Shown one piece after another: positions 11,161 to 22,377 of a stretch of 64,000 nucleotides of DNA. The number at the start of each line of letters is the position of its first letter. The stretch's first letter is position 1. The notes beneath the pieces are model-generated. The model saw only the letters and a list, made by a program, of their open reading frames with translations, was not told the DNA's origin and did not search any database. The translations under genes and the position numbers were made by a program. Location of the stretch: assembly GCA_032164245.1 (NCBI GenBank), contig JAVMKO010000002.1, forward strand, positions 63,211,840 through 63,275,839, written 5' to 3'. Origin of the DNA: Sternotherus odoratus (taxonomy: Eukaryota > Chordata > Testudines > Kinosternidae).

Positions 11161-13480
11161 ATTCTTTGGTCTGAAATAGACGAAGTGAAAGCCTCAGATT
11201 GTTATCCAAAGCCAGGTGATTGTATTTTACAGAAATCAGCTACTTTTGTACCTCAGTTTGAGCAGGAGTTTGTCCTTTGGTTGATAAAGAGGCATATAAC
11301 TCAACCAGCAAAGAGTATCATCCTTCAGAAGACATTCGAAGTAGGTGCCTTTCTGTTACAGAGTGACTGATATTTAACAGTTACAATATTATCACACCAC
11401 TGCACATATGCCTTGCTGTACAACTACAGCCTGAGTTGAGGTCTCTCAGTTTAATCGACATACTATACCTTCATGAATTCTGAATCCACTATGGTGAGCT
11501 GTGGTCATTCATCACAGTCTTCAGAGAGGTGTGTTCATTCCAAATAGAATTGTACCACTTCATGCTGGTGGAAATCTCATCCAGGAAGGAGATGATAATA
11601 TAGACACCTGGGAAGAGATCATTGATGGAAAGAATACATTCCATCCATTCAATGTCTAGAGTGGAACCTCAAGAACAGCCTGCAAATAATCCAGCATCAC
11701 AAGAAATATCACTGAAGTGTGGGAAAGAAAAGTCACTTGTTCCCCCTGGGCAATTAGAGTCTCTTATGCAGTGCACAGCCTTTGGAAAACCAGAAACGAG
11801 TTGCCATGAGAAAGTACTTGAGAAAATAAACTCGCATCACCTACAAATGAACGCTATCAGAGATCTCTCTTTTAAGACTTCTAGTTCATGGTGTCCTATT
11901 AATAGCAAATGATGTTGATATTGTTCATACTCAGGCTATTCCATTTTGGACTGGTTTCAATCTCAGGCTTGCAACAAAGAAGAGCACCTACACAGCAGTT
12001 GCATATGCATCCATTGTGGATGTCAAGCCACCTGCCATGGCCACATCTGTACTGTAGTGCTGAAATGTAAGGAAATGTCGTCAGCTGATGGACAGCAGCA
12101 TTCTGTTCAGACCATGGATCAGCAGCTGTGTGCTGTTGGTCAGCAAGTGAAAAGGACTGTCCCAAATGAACTTGGTTCTAGTGTTATTCACCTGGGTGGT
12201 TTTCACAATGTATGCTGTTTTTTGCATATATTGGGAAATCTGGGGAAATACTGGATTACTAGACCTACTTGTTGACTCAGATGTGTATGCAGCTTGTACC
12301 ACAGATCCAGTGCTTATTGGAATGCAATTCAACCATGCTCCGTGTGGCTTGACTCTAGTATGTGAGGCCCTAAGTACTCTGAAAGTTTATTCGTTTGTTA
12401 AATGGTGTGAGCAGGGAGAAGGTACTTGTGTAGATCCAGCATTTGTTTGGCAAATATTGGCTGACACTGTGTTGCTATAACATGTCACTGAAGAGTTTGA
12501 GTATGCTGTAACCCAGACAGGGCTTTGGAGCGGAGCCCAGAGCTGAAGCGTGGAGCAGTGGAGCTGCAGGTTTTTGCCTGGAGCTGGAGCGGAGCCGGAG
12601 CACCGATCCAAAGCCCTGAACTTAGCATTATTGGTGGAATTTCAGACATGGGGGTATGGCCAGTCTCCTACATTCACGTTCTGGGATCATTTTCTCTGCT
12701 TTATGTAGGTATTCCAAATATCCATGCAGAGCAAAACTTCACCTACACATACAGCATGCCATGTTTGCATACTTTTTTTTACTGCAGATTGGCCCAGCTA
12801 TGCTAGGTGGATATCAAGCTACAATCTTAATATGTAAAATGTCCTTGAATAAGTATACAGTGCCTTTGAATCTGGGAAATTTGCTGTGCATCAGACTCCT
12901 TGTTCTTTCACTGGAATATGGGGTGCTTTGGGAACAGAGAAAACGATCATCAAAGACCCAAAGGGCAGCAGTGGGATTGTAGGACTGACAAGAAAGAAGC
13001 CAGCATCTGTCATCTGGGGCCCCACAAGACATATCCTGGGTGAATATGCAAAAGTTATTAGAGAAAGAAGAGGCCTAAAAAGAAGTGGGGAAGGTTTCAA
13101 GACTATGCCAAAAGAGAACGTTGGCAAAGGTGTGGATGTCTTTGCACATAGTAAGCCAATATCTGGTTTACCCATTGCAACTTGGATGGGAAAATGTGGA
13201 TGATGAACTACTTTTGTATTCTTCAATGGCCCAGTGGCATTTGAGCTTCTACAAGATGTTATTTCTGCCTACATAAGTAAGGGTCGCTGCCAGGTCAACT
13301 GTGTCGGTAGTCAGAACGATTTGCACAGAACTGCGTACGTGCCATGGCAATGAAGACTCTGGTAACTCATGTATTCTTAACAGAGATCATAATAATGGAA
13401 AAGATGATGATGTTGTCTGGAAATGTCACCGGTGCCGTTACATTTCAATGATACCTGTACAAGTTTATTATTTGGTTTTG
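11161..13480 (+). pseudogene. decayed coding relic of an unassigned multi-domain protein family
   Basis: Protein-like blocks follow one another in three alternating frames, so this was once one reading frame of roughly 750 codons now broken by many indels. Blocks in order: EVKASDCYPKPGDCILQKS (about 11180); QLQPELRSLSLIDIL (11425); SRKEMII/TPGKRSLMER (11570-11640); [19 protein letters not shown] (11970); GLLDLLVDSDVYAACTTDP then GMQFNHAPCGLTLVCEALS (12255-12390); a YARW-like block (12800); FAVHQTPCSFTGIWGAL then TEKTIIKDPKGSSGIVGLTR (12880-13000); and a Cys-rich tail CTELRTCHGNEDSGNSC (13325). I recall similar uncharacterised multi-copy proteins in fish and coral genomes with the same GIW...EKT...GLTR core and a final CT-C-C tail, but cannot name them. 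A mobile-element origin is inference. Confidence 0.55.
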
Positions 13481-13818
13481 TTTTTCCCTTTAGATTGTTG
13501 TTGTGATGTTTTGAGGTCACAAATCAATTTTATGTTTTGAAACAGTCCTTAACGAAAATGAATTAAAATATTTCAAAGTGGTCATTAATTTTTTAACTTG
13601 ATGATGATGATGATGGTCATTGTTTATTTCTGTTTCTATGGTATTGAGATCACTTGACAGCTCTACATCATACTTATCTAAAAATAGACATAATAAGCTT
13701 TCAAGTGACACATGATATGCATATGTGTAGAATTTTAAATAAACTAAATCAGTGGTGTCTCCCACTTGCCTACTAGGAGTAGATATGTTGAAAACTAGTC
13801 AAGTGGCTTTCCCCCGAA

Positions 13819-14119
13819 CAGTAGACTCTCGATTATCCAGGATGATAGGGAAAAAATTAATCCTGGTTAATAAAATCCTGGATAATCACCATCAATAGGA
13901 AATATGGGGATGGAGGGGTTGGTACACCAGCCACCCTGCACCGTGGGGAGGGGGTGTTGATTCACTGGCTTCCCTGCGCCCTGGTGGGTTTTTCTTCTTC
14001 TTTGTTCTTGGGGCGGCAACAAAGCCAGAGCCTGCCCTGCGAGTTGCACATATTTTATTTGACATTTTGGTTAATCCATATTCTGGTTAACCCAATCCTG
14101 GATAATCGAGAGTCTACTG
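13819..14119 (+). mobile_element. pogo/Tigger-like MITE, type 2 (copy 1)
   Basis: The ends are CAGTAGACTCTCGATTATCC and its inverse GGATAATCGAGAGTCTACTG. TA follows the right end (14120-21); the left flank is AA, probably a mutated TA. It is 301 bp with no ORF. A second copy lies at 22073. Confidence 0.85.
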
Positions 14120-14536
14120 TATATCTAATTTTGGATTTAAGGACATATGTAACTAATGCTAAGCCAAAGTATACAATAAGAAAGCAAGCTGTCAGAAATT
14201 CTTAGAATAGGCAGTGAGCTCCAGGCAAACAAGACCTGCCCTCTTATTCACCTTTCCTTCCTTGTAAACTGCTTTTCAGTTTAAAGGATTGTTAGTGTAA
14301 TGTACTGGGTGTTGTTAAGCACAATTTTTGAACAGGTCTTCATTTAATAAAACTTTTAGTGAAGTGTTTTGTAATTCATGTTCTCTTATTCACCCTTAAA
14401 AAGTAGGGTTTACAGCAAACTTTATAAAATATATGCAGTTATTTTAGCAATGTATTTTATAAGCTCATTAAATATGTGTAATGTTACTCAAATATTCATA
14501 TTTTTATACTACTTGGCTCACTTTTTGTTTTAACAG

Positions 14537-14757
14537 AACATGAGATTTGTACTCAAGATCTCTCAGAACTACAGTGGCATTTTGACAGTGCAAATCGTCA
14601 GCTACAACTGGTAAAAGCCCAAGTATTTAAGATAGAGGCAGCTAATGGAAGGATTCAGGAGGATATAGACTTTATGAAGAAATACAGCCCTCTGCTGGAA
14701 GAAAAGCTGAATCTTGAGGGTGATGCCATGAAGGGTGTATTACTGGACCATGTAAAG
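14537..14757 (+). CDS. CCDC178: CCDC178-like exon B
   Basis: The acceptor is tttaacag|AA and the donor AAG|GTAAAT. The first two bases complete a GAA codon with exon A, giving the continuous reading QK-EHEICTQDLSELQW. The 221-bp exon encodes predicted coiled coil with IEAANGRIQEDIDFMKKY followed by SPLLEEKLNLEGDAMKGVLL, the most family-like segment of the gene. It ends in phase 0. Confidence 0.85.
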
Positions 14758-16017
14758 GTAAATAGAAATGATGCAAGGATGTTTTTACTAAAATCTTTCT
14801 GCTAATTAGGGACATGCACTTTTAGAATTGCCATCTGTTGCCAATGCAAAAGTGCTGTTCCATATACTGCATGCGAAAGGTGGAACCTTGGAGGTGCACT
14901 AAATACAGGAGTTGTCTGCTTACATCAGTTCTAATGTGTCTTAGTGTTCCTCATTGATAGTTGCTGTAAGACGCATGTATAACTAATAGTGTTCATTCTT
15001 CACATTTTGTAACCCAAAAGGAAAAGTGTTTAAAAATTGTGCATTTTTAGCATTACAACATTTTGGAGTATACCTTTGTAATTCTTTTAAATGTGGTACA
15101 GAGGAACTCAGGCTACTGATTTTACTTCTCAGATGTTTAATGCTACTTGCAGTATTAATATGAGTGAAAACAAATTTATGAAGTTCCAGAAACATATTTA
15201 CCTGGAAAAGTCAACAAAACATTTTATGCTATCATCCTGCTTTTGTCTTCAGTGTTTCAGTATTTTCTCTTTTTTCATTAAGCTTATCTAGTAAATTATC
15301 TTCCAGTGTTTTCCAGTTTCAAAATTTTAGTTGTTGTTCCACTGTTGGATGTGTGAATAGTACTGATATTTTTTCTCCACGTGAAAAAGTTTAGCCCTTT
15401 TTTTAGCTGCCGTAAGTGCTTGTGCATTAGAATTCCAAGACCTCATATAAGTGAGCTTCTACAGAGAATTTTACAACTTATTTTGTGCTGCTTGCAGATA
15501 GCTCATGATACATAAAGCCCAACTCCTGAATTACTAGACTCACTGGATTTGCAAGAGAAAATTTTACCTTTTTATGTAAATGAAAAATCTTATAATATGT
15601 GTGGGAAAAGTTTTTGCTTAGCTTTGTTAGCTATTTCAAATGTTGTAGACATGCATCTCTATGCAGGTGGGCCCCTGTGGGACATTCAGATGGAACAACA
15701 GTAATTTATAGCATCTCTAGGGATCCTAGGTTGTAACATAATCATTGAACATGGATTTAGATATGTGAGCCTGCAACTTAATGGAATTTTACTATTGTGT
15801 TCCATAATCCTTCAGCTCCTTCCCCTATCTTCCCTCCTCTTCTCAACCATTTGAGTCAGACAGCTTCTTCCTCCTCATTTTTGCTTCCCAAGCACCACCA
15901 GTAGAAACATTAACACAGGACAGAGTCTCCCTTTTCACAGTACCTATGCAAAGTGCCACAGCAGCTGGGAGGAGCAATTGGGAGGGAGAAGCCTGCCCAG
16001 CCCTAGAATGGAGCATA
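14758..16017. other. intron sequence, nothing recognised
   Basis: A/T-rich intron after exon B. No repeat ends or coding blocks could be supported. Confidence 0.4.
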
Positions 16018-16105
16018 GAATCATAGAACTGGAAGGGACCTCGAGGTCATCTAGTCCAGTCCCCTGCACTCAAGACAGTTCTAAGTATTATTCAAGGCAG
16101 AACTA
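16018..16105 (-). repeat. CR1 LINE 3' tail, minus orientation
   Basis: The run from catagaatcatagaactgg through aagggacctcgaggtcatct and agtccagtcccctgc is the reverse complement of the CR1 terminal sequence; its ATTCTATGATTCTAT-type end faces left. Confidence 0.8.
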
Positions 16106-16384
16106 AGTTGCTCTCTGCAGATGGAGCATGCTAAGCATGGTCATTATGTAGGAGCCTTATGGGGATGCAGCATGCTCAGTGTGGACAGAATCTTTGGAGA
16201 ATAATGCTGTCGAATTCTTATAAACTTCGACTGAGCATGTGTGAATTTTTTAATTTTCAGAGGCTTATAAAGTTGTCCAAATATGGAGGATTTTCACAGA
16301 AGCAGCAAAAGGCATATCTCCCTGTCAAATTTCAAGTCCCTGCTCCAAAACAGAAAAAAGGTTGTAAAAATTTTTTTAACATGG

Positions 16385-16852
16385 TGTGATGATGTATACC
16401 AGTCTCACACTGCCAGCAAAGGTTAACGAGCTGCTTAGGTACACTCAACCCTGCCCAGCTACATCTACACTTGCTGTCAGGTAATGAAAGGGCAGGTAAG
16501 AGGGGAGGAGGACAGCTCACTAGTGGGCTTTTCAGGGAGGAGAGTAAATGTCTTATCCTTTGCTCCCTGAGGAAAGGGCCAGCCCAGAACCTCTGTGCAG
16601 CCTGATACAGGACTGTTGAGTCTGGTTTGGGCACTATTTTTTGCTTTACTACAAAAAGGATGGCTGGCCTGTGGGACCTATTGATTATTGGGCTGTCTGT
16701 GCTGCCTGGGACATACCTGTGGGGCCTAATGAGACTTCTGTGGTGAACTCTGTCAAGGTGGGCTGTGGGAAAGTGCATCAGTAATTCTGTGGACGTTTGC
16801 ACCCTCCTTGACTCTGCCCTGTAGTTATTGGACCCTGAAGACCACAATCACA
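16385..16852. mobile_element. solo LTR with 5-bp target duplication
   Basis: 468 bp from TGTGATGATG to AATCACA, giving TG...CA ends and a TGTGAT/ATCACA inverted tip. The flanks are catgg at 16380-16384 and catgg at 16853-16857, an exact 5-bp target duplication. No internal genes. It is a solo LTR of an endogenous retrovirus or Gypsy-type element; the orientation was not decided because no clear poly(A) signal was seen. Confidence 0.75.
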
Positions 16853-16857
16853 CATGG

Positions 16858-18711
16858 GAAAAGCAATGTATTTTTCTCTAGTCTCATTCACTGAAGCAGT
16901 TAATGCCCAGCATGAAAAATTTCGGTCTGTTTAAAGTTTGGCAAAATTATAAGCAGCTAAGAATAGGATCTTATAATGGAAAGTGTTAGGAAACCTTAAT
17001 TGCAGGTATAGCTACCAGTTCTACTTACAATAATATTTATGTTGCATATTGTAAATTTTGATTAGAAATCCAGGGGTTGAACTTTTTTGTGATCACTATT
17101 AACAACTTCTCCTAAAGATTGTCTCTGTTGTAGAATAAAACATTGGGTTTAGAATAACCTTCAGTGTTGTTATTAATAAACCATGTTGATTTAAAAAAAA
17201 TTCTGCTAATTTTAAATTGAGGAGTCAATAATTACATATAAAAATACACACGTATTATAATAAAAGGGGAAAATGCATATGATGAGAGAGCTTTACAATT
17301 AACATGATCTTAAACAAATTTCCTATTGATCCATTTTTCTTTCTTTAAAATAAACATCAACATTAACAAGTATCATCACAGTACAATATACCTGAATAAC
17401 TACTGGTTCTCCTGAAAACTCCTCATTTCTAAATTATTTTATAAAGCCTGGGTGATATTTGTTGATACGTGCATAGGTACATTGAATATGACTGTGTTGA
17501 GTAGATGGACTAACATTTTTGTTATATCAGAAGATAGGGTATTTTCAAAATAGTGGCTAATTAAAGGTCAGGCTGTTAACATTTTCTTCCACTTATTTTG
17601 TTATTTCCATTCTTCTTGTTGTTGCCTTGGGATATATTTGATGCAGTGAAAATTTCAAAATGATCTGAAATACAATTCATGAAATAGACTTTTCCCAAAG
17701 CAATTTTAAATTAGCACTTTTTCCAGTACTGATTTTTTTTCTTTCCATTACTAAATGAAATAATGCAAAATCTCATCAGAGAAGTAGTAACACTACATGG
17801 CACAATAAAAATATAGGTCATTTCTTGTAGTAAATCATTCAAATATTTCCTGTTTGAAAAGTTATTAGATATTAAAACAAAAAATATTCAAGGTTTAAAT
17901 TGTGCTCTAGTTCATATGCTTGGATTAACTGATTCCACCTATTTTATAGGTTTTATCTTCCTCGTTGCCTTAAGATCTTAAAGCAGGCACTTGATTTTCT
18001 CTTTAATTAAAAATAATTAGATAATATTGAATATATAGTTGTTGTTTTTTTAATTTCCCAAAGAAAAGACTAAGCAGTTAATAAGGGCTTTAGATTATAA
18101 TATACTCCTATTTTTATTCTGTTATATGAATTACTGATTTTTATAACTGTTGGAGGAGATTTTGGAAGGCAGAGAGGGCAGCTATGTACCAAACTCCCAT
18201 TGAAAGGCAATGAGAATGTGGTGCCTAACTCTCATTTGTGCCTTTGAAAATCTCCATCATTGTCTCAGGCCTCTCTGTTTCTTAAGTGAATGTCAGGCTT
18301 GTACAGGTCCTCAGAAGCCTTTAAGTAATGATTCTGTCAGGTTGCTGAGTACAGACTCAGTGTCTTTTTCCAAGTTTTTGTGTTCTGCTCCATTGGTCTC
18401 TGTCTTCCCATGCAAGTTGCTATCTTTTCACAATAACTTCCAAATGTTATAACAAAATGAAAGCCCTCTTGCTAACACTGGCTTTTTGATATCCGATTCT
18501 ACACATGCTTTGTCATTGTCTTCTACTCTGACTGTTTATTTGGTATTCTATGCTTTATTTATTGCTAAATATTATGACATCCCAAAGTACTCAAGCTTTC
18601 AAATAGTAATAAGTGAGTCAGAAGATTACTGAATGAGAACAGTTGGATGTAGAATATTATATACATTTCATAATGAAACCAGTTTATAGAAGATTTGTTT
18701 TCCTTTTTCAG
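16858..18711. other. intron sequence, A/T-rich
   Basis: Long A/T-rich intron with no supported repeat or gene; it includes the pyrimidine tract that serves exon C at its end. Confidence 0.5.
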
Positions 18712-18854
18712 GCATCAAAATTATATTATGATGTTTATCGGGAACTTCTGAGAATCCAGAATATTTTAAAACAAGTCACTGAAGAAGCTGAAAAGAAGAG
18801 AGAATCTATGTCTGATCAAATCAAATATGCTGAGATAGTGTTTAAGCAGTACCA
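18712..18854 (+). CDS. CCDC178: CCDC178-like exon C
   Basis: The acceptor is ttttcag|GCA after a strong pyrimidine tract; the donor is CCA|GTAAGA. It encodes ASKLYYDVYRELLRIQNIL, then KQVTEEAEKKRESMSDQIKY and so on. The exon ends in phase 2 (CA), and exon D supplies the G to make a glutamine codon. A pogo-like MITE begins only 77 bp downstream. Confidence 0.85.
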
Positions 18855-18930
18855 GTAAGAGCCTTTTAAAATGTTAAATATACTTTTAAAATACTCTGAT
18901 GATCTTTAATATTTTGACAGTTTAGAAGTA

Positions 18931-19482
18931 CAGTAAAACCTCCATTTAACGGACTAATTCGGGCGAGGGGGTGTCCGTTAAATGAAAAAGTCCGTTATTT
19001 AATAATAATAAAAAAAACGGAGCTGTCAGAGCAGCAGCCCGACCGCCACAGGGTCGGGGCAGCAGCTCCGCAGCCCGCCCGCTGCCGGGACCCGGGTGGC
19101 AGCCGGGAGCCGTCAGCCAGCCCACCGGGGTCCCGGCTCCTGGGACCTGGGCAGCAGCCGGGACCCGTCAGCCAGCCCGCCCGGGTCCCGGCTGCTGGGA
19201 CACAGGCGGCAGCCGGGAGCTGTCAGCCAGCCCGCCCGGGTCCCGGCTGCTGGGACACAGGCGGCAGCCGGGAGCTGTCAACCAGCCCGCCCGGGTCCCA
19301 GCTGCCTGGACCCGGGTGGCAGCCGGGAGCTGTCAGCCAGCCCGCCCGGGTCCTGGCTGCTGGGACCCGGGCGGCAGCTGGGAGCCGGCAGCCAGCCCGC
19401 GACAAATGGATTTCGGATGCATCAGACTTGCTTAGAAATTTTGTCCGTTGCATCCGAAGTCCGTTAAATCGAGGGTTTACTG
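18931..19482 (-). mobile_element. pogo/Tigger-like MITE, type 1 (copy 2) with expanded minisatellite
   Basis: TA-flanked (18929-30, 19483-84), with CAGTAAAACCTCC and GGGTTTACTG ends and the same inner aacggac motif as the copy at 10758, but inverted. The centre (about 19080-19400) has five or more GC-rich units of about 60 bp, each with gtcagccagcccg and ggcagccgggagc. This makes it about 160 bp longer than the other two copies. Confidence 0.85.
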
Positions 19483-19639
19483 TATAATGACAGTAGAAGC
19501 ACAGTAAATTTGCATTCACAAATATCTGTTTTAAATTCTGTTCTTGTTTGAGTGTCCTCTACATATTCTCACACTGGGAATGTGCTGCCCAGTGCAGTTT
19601 GGATGGTGGATTCTTCTGATAGTGCTGCCTGTTAAAGGT

Positions 19640-20790
19640 GCTCACCCATGCTTCCTACTGCTCCCCTCAACATTCGAGTATATTCTGAGGGTCTGGCTAT
19701 AAAAAGGGCTGCCACCTTAGTTAGTTTCACCCACAGCAGTCAGACAGATGTGGACCTTCTTAGATCTCTTGGAGCCATAGCTGCTCCAAGAGATCTAAGA
19801 AGGACCACAGAGATCCAAGAATGGTACTGGCATTGATTGCAGATCCAAAGACAATGAAGCATGATTTTAAAAGATGTTCATCATGTCCTGCAGTCTTACT
19901 GGCATCCAGTGCACGTGTCATGTGTCTTAAATGCCATGGGAAAGGACATTCCCCTTCACGTTGTGCTGTTTTTAGCAAGTTCACTACTTGGGCCAGTAAG
20001 GAGAGAGAAAATATACTTCAGGCCCTCAAGAGGCCCTATCTGCCCACCCTCTAGGATTGGAAGCTTCAAAGAAATCTGAAAGAAAAGATAAGGGATCCAA
20101 GGCAGCGCTGAGTATTTTCAGCTCTCAAATGAGAACCATGGTAAAAGGTTTGGTCTTGGCATGGAGCTCTGGTTCTAAGCCAACTGAGATTTTGGTAGCT
20201 AAGTCCAGTGATTGAACTCTAAGATACAGTCTGCATCTGAGACAGTTCTGGCTAAGGCTCCTAAGGCTCCCAATAACATGCCAGAACAAAGCAATGTGCT
20301 TCCGGGAAAAAGAGAGGTCAAATTAAAACACATTTTTGGTAATTGATTGCATCCTACTATGGATCTGAGACCTGAGGACGTAAAAGCTCCACATTGTTCT
20401 AAGGTGATAGAGCCAATGAAGAAGCCAGCTTAACCAATTATTTCATCATTCCTACTTCCTACCATTACAGTTATGATGCAGGTTCACATGGATCTGCAAC
20501 ACGCAACAGATCTGACTGGTTCTCCAGTTAGATTAATGAAAAGGTACATCTCTCTCCTTCTTCTCCCAACCGAAGACTGAGATAAGACATTGTGCTGGAT
20601 AGGTCTCCAGAGACTGTACTTCCACCAAAAAGATTATTTCAAAAATCTTTTTTGTACTCCCAAAAAGATTATTTCACTATTACGCCACCTTCATATTGGT
20701 TACATCACCCACTGTCATTTTTCTTGTTTATAAAGTGCCTCTCACAGTGAGAGTTGAGGCCTCTCGGTGCTACCTCAATATAAATTATAA
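19640..20790 (+). pseudogene. DIRS-like gag fragment (element b)
   Basis: Around 19865-20050 the frame reads RCSSCPAVLLASSARVMCLK then CHGKGHSPSRCAVFSKFTTW. This is a Cys/His pattern C-x2-C...C-x2-C-x4-H-x4-C, followed by a KERENILQAL helix; it is how DIRS gag proteins of this group look at their N-terminal zinc-binding part. The following 700 bp are degraded. It is cut off before the CR1-like tail at 21157, and no RT or recombinase follows. Confidence 0.5.
19750..19808. repeat. 26-bp stem hairpin
   Basis: The left arm 19750-19775 (gtggaccttcttagatctct...) and the right arm 19783-19808 are reverse complements with one mismatch, separated by a 7-base loop. It sits just upstream of the gag fragment. 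Confidence 0.85.
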
Positions 20791-21156
20791 ACCATAGTGA
20801 TAATGCTTGTCAGTCTAGGTACCTGCAAAAATGAATTAGAGTTCCTCAACACATGCGTGTACTTTGGGATGCCTAACTGCACAGAGGAATGGAAGGAAGT
20901 GGGAGTGACCTGGGAACATAGCAAAATCACTATGCATCTGATCGGTTAAATGAAGAAAGCTGTACATTAGACTAGGCCAACAGCAAGAACAGCACTTGGT
21001 TAATATGCTTGATTATTAACTGTGGGATGTGTGAACCAAAACCATATTTTAAGCTATTGCACTAGTAACTTTTTGAGACTCAATGCAAAGTTGTGTGGTT
21101 ATACTCTTTAAGTACAAATGAATAGCTTTAAAGCCTGACTAGAATAAGAACAAAAA

Positions 21157-21320
21157 ACAGTAATACTGTGTCATACTAATGGTCCCTCTAGCCCAGTACC
21201 TGGTCATCTGACAGTGCCCAGTGCCAGATTCTTCAGAGGGAATGAACAGAACAGGTCACTTCCAAGTGATCCATCTTGGGTTTTCCAGCCCCAGCTTCTG
21301 GCAGATGATGATGTCAGCGT
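21157..21320 (+). repeat. CR1-related LINE tail (second subtype)
   Basis: The segment with tactaatggtccctctagcc, cagtgcccagtgccag, cttcagagggaatgaacaga and aagtgatcc is a common reptile/bird CR1-type 3' segment. It is 5'-truncated and non-coding. Confidence 0.65.
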
Positions 21321-21489
21321 AGATATTTCAAAATCATAAATATAGAAGTATTCAAGTGACTTAGGCAACAGAGAGAACCAAAATAAATCTTTACTGATTC
21401 AAATCTGCTTTATATTCTCCTTTATGGAGACAGGTGGTGTTGGAACACTTCCAAATAAATGAATGACATTGTTCTTGTGTTTCTGTTAG

Positions 21490-21643
21490 GAATGATTTAA
21501 AACACTCAGAATTTCTTTGGACTGAATTGTGTATCAAGTTAAAAGAAACTGAGGAGACGATTATCAAGGAAGAAAGACACCTTGAAGAGTTAGTAAAGCA
21601 AAAAGAAGAGATACAGGAAGATACTAAATCTTGGAACAACGAA
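21490..21643 (+). CDS. CCDC178: CCDC178-like exon D
   Basis: The acceptor is ctgttag|G and the donor GAA|GTGAGT. The 154-bp exon encodes NDLKHSEFLWTELCIKLKET, then EETIIKEERHLEELVKQKEE and a tryptophan near the end (TKSWNNE). The first base completes CAG with exon C; the end is phase 0. Confidence 0.85.
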
Positions 21644-22072
21644 GTGAGTTTTGAATATTTATAAAGAACCAAATAAATAAAACAAATATCTTTTCAACTG
21701 AAAAGTACATGAAATGCTGAATATTTTATATGTTTGTAAGTTAGTTTCCTGTAATAGCACAAATGAAAGTATTTATTTTGAGTAAATTGAAAAATTTTGA
21801 TATAATGGAATTTGTTCATTATTATGGTACAGTAATGTAACTTTGTTTATGAGGAGTGATAATATAGCATCTTACAGTACTTCATGGGACTACCACATAT
21901 TCCCACCTGGCACTGCAAACCTCTTCAAACCCTCTGGAAAGAAATGCATGCTCAGTTGAGCTGCATCAGGGTCATGGTGTGCATCAGTGTCATGACCCTT
22001 GGAAGCTGAGAGGTATCATGATTGTTCCTATGTACCTGGAATGATTTCTGTTTTACCTTAAAATTCTCCTTA

Positions 22073-22377
22073 CAGTAGACTCTCGATTATCCAAGATGAT
22101 AGGGAAAAAATTAATCCTGGTTAATAAAATCCCGGATAATCACCATCCATAGGAAATATGGGGAGCGGGGGTTGGTTCACCAGTCACCCTGCGCCTGGGG
22201 GAGGGGGTGTTGGTTCACTGGCTGCCCTGTGCCCTGGTGGTGTTTTTTTTTTTTTTTATTGTTCTTGGGGCAGCAACAAAGCCAGAGTCGGCCCTGTGAG
22301 TTGCACACAATTTTTTTTGACATCCTGGTTAATCCACATTCTGGTTAACCCAGTCCTGGATAATTGAGAGTTTACTG
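22073..22377 (+). mobile_element. pogo/Tigger-like MITE, type 2 (copy 2)
   Basis: CAGTAGACTCTCGATTATCC at the left, a GAGAGTTTACTG end at the right, TA on both flanks (22071-72, 22378-79). It is 305 bp, colinear with the copy at 13819, with a 15-T expansion near 22242. Confidence 0.9.

Noticed and set aside
12166..12480. 104-codon frame that could be called a small gene
   Set aside because: It is one surviving block of the decayed relic at 11161-13480; conserved neighbours continue in other frames on both sides.
16332..16847. 171-codon minus-strand reading frame
   Set aside because: It lies almost wholly within the solo LTR at 16385-16852, has no motif, and extends across the LTR border.
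19080..19400. Regularly spaced GC-rich repeats resembling an array
   Set aside because: Not a CRISPR array: units of about 60 bp are contiguous, without unique spacers, and sit inside a TA-flanked MITE in a vertebrate intron.
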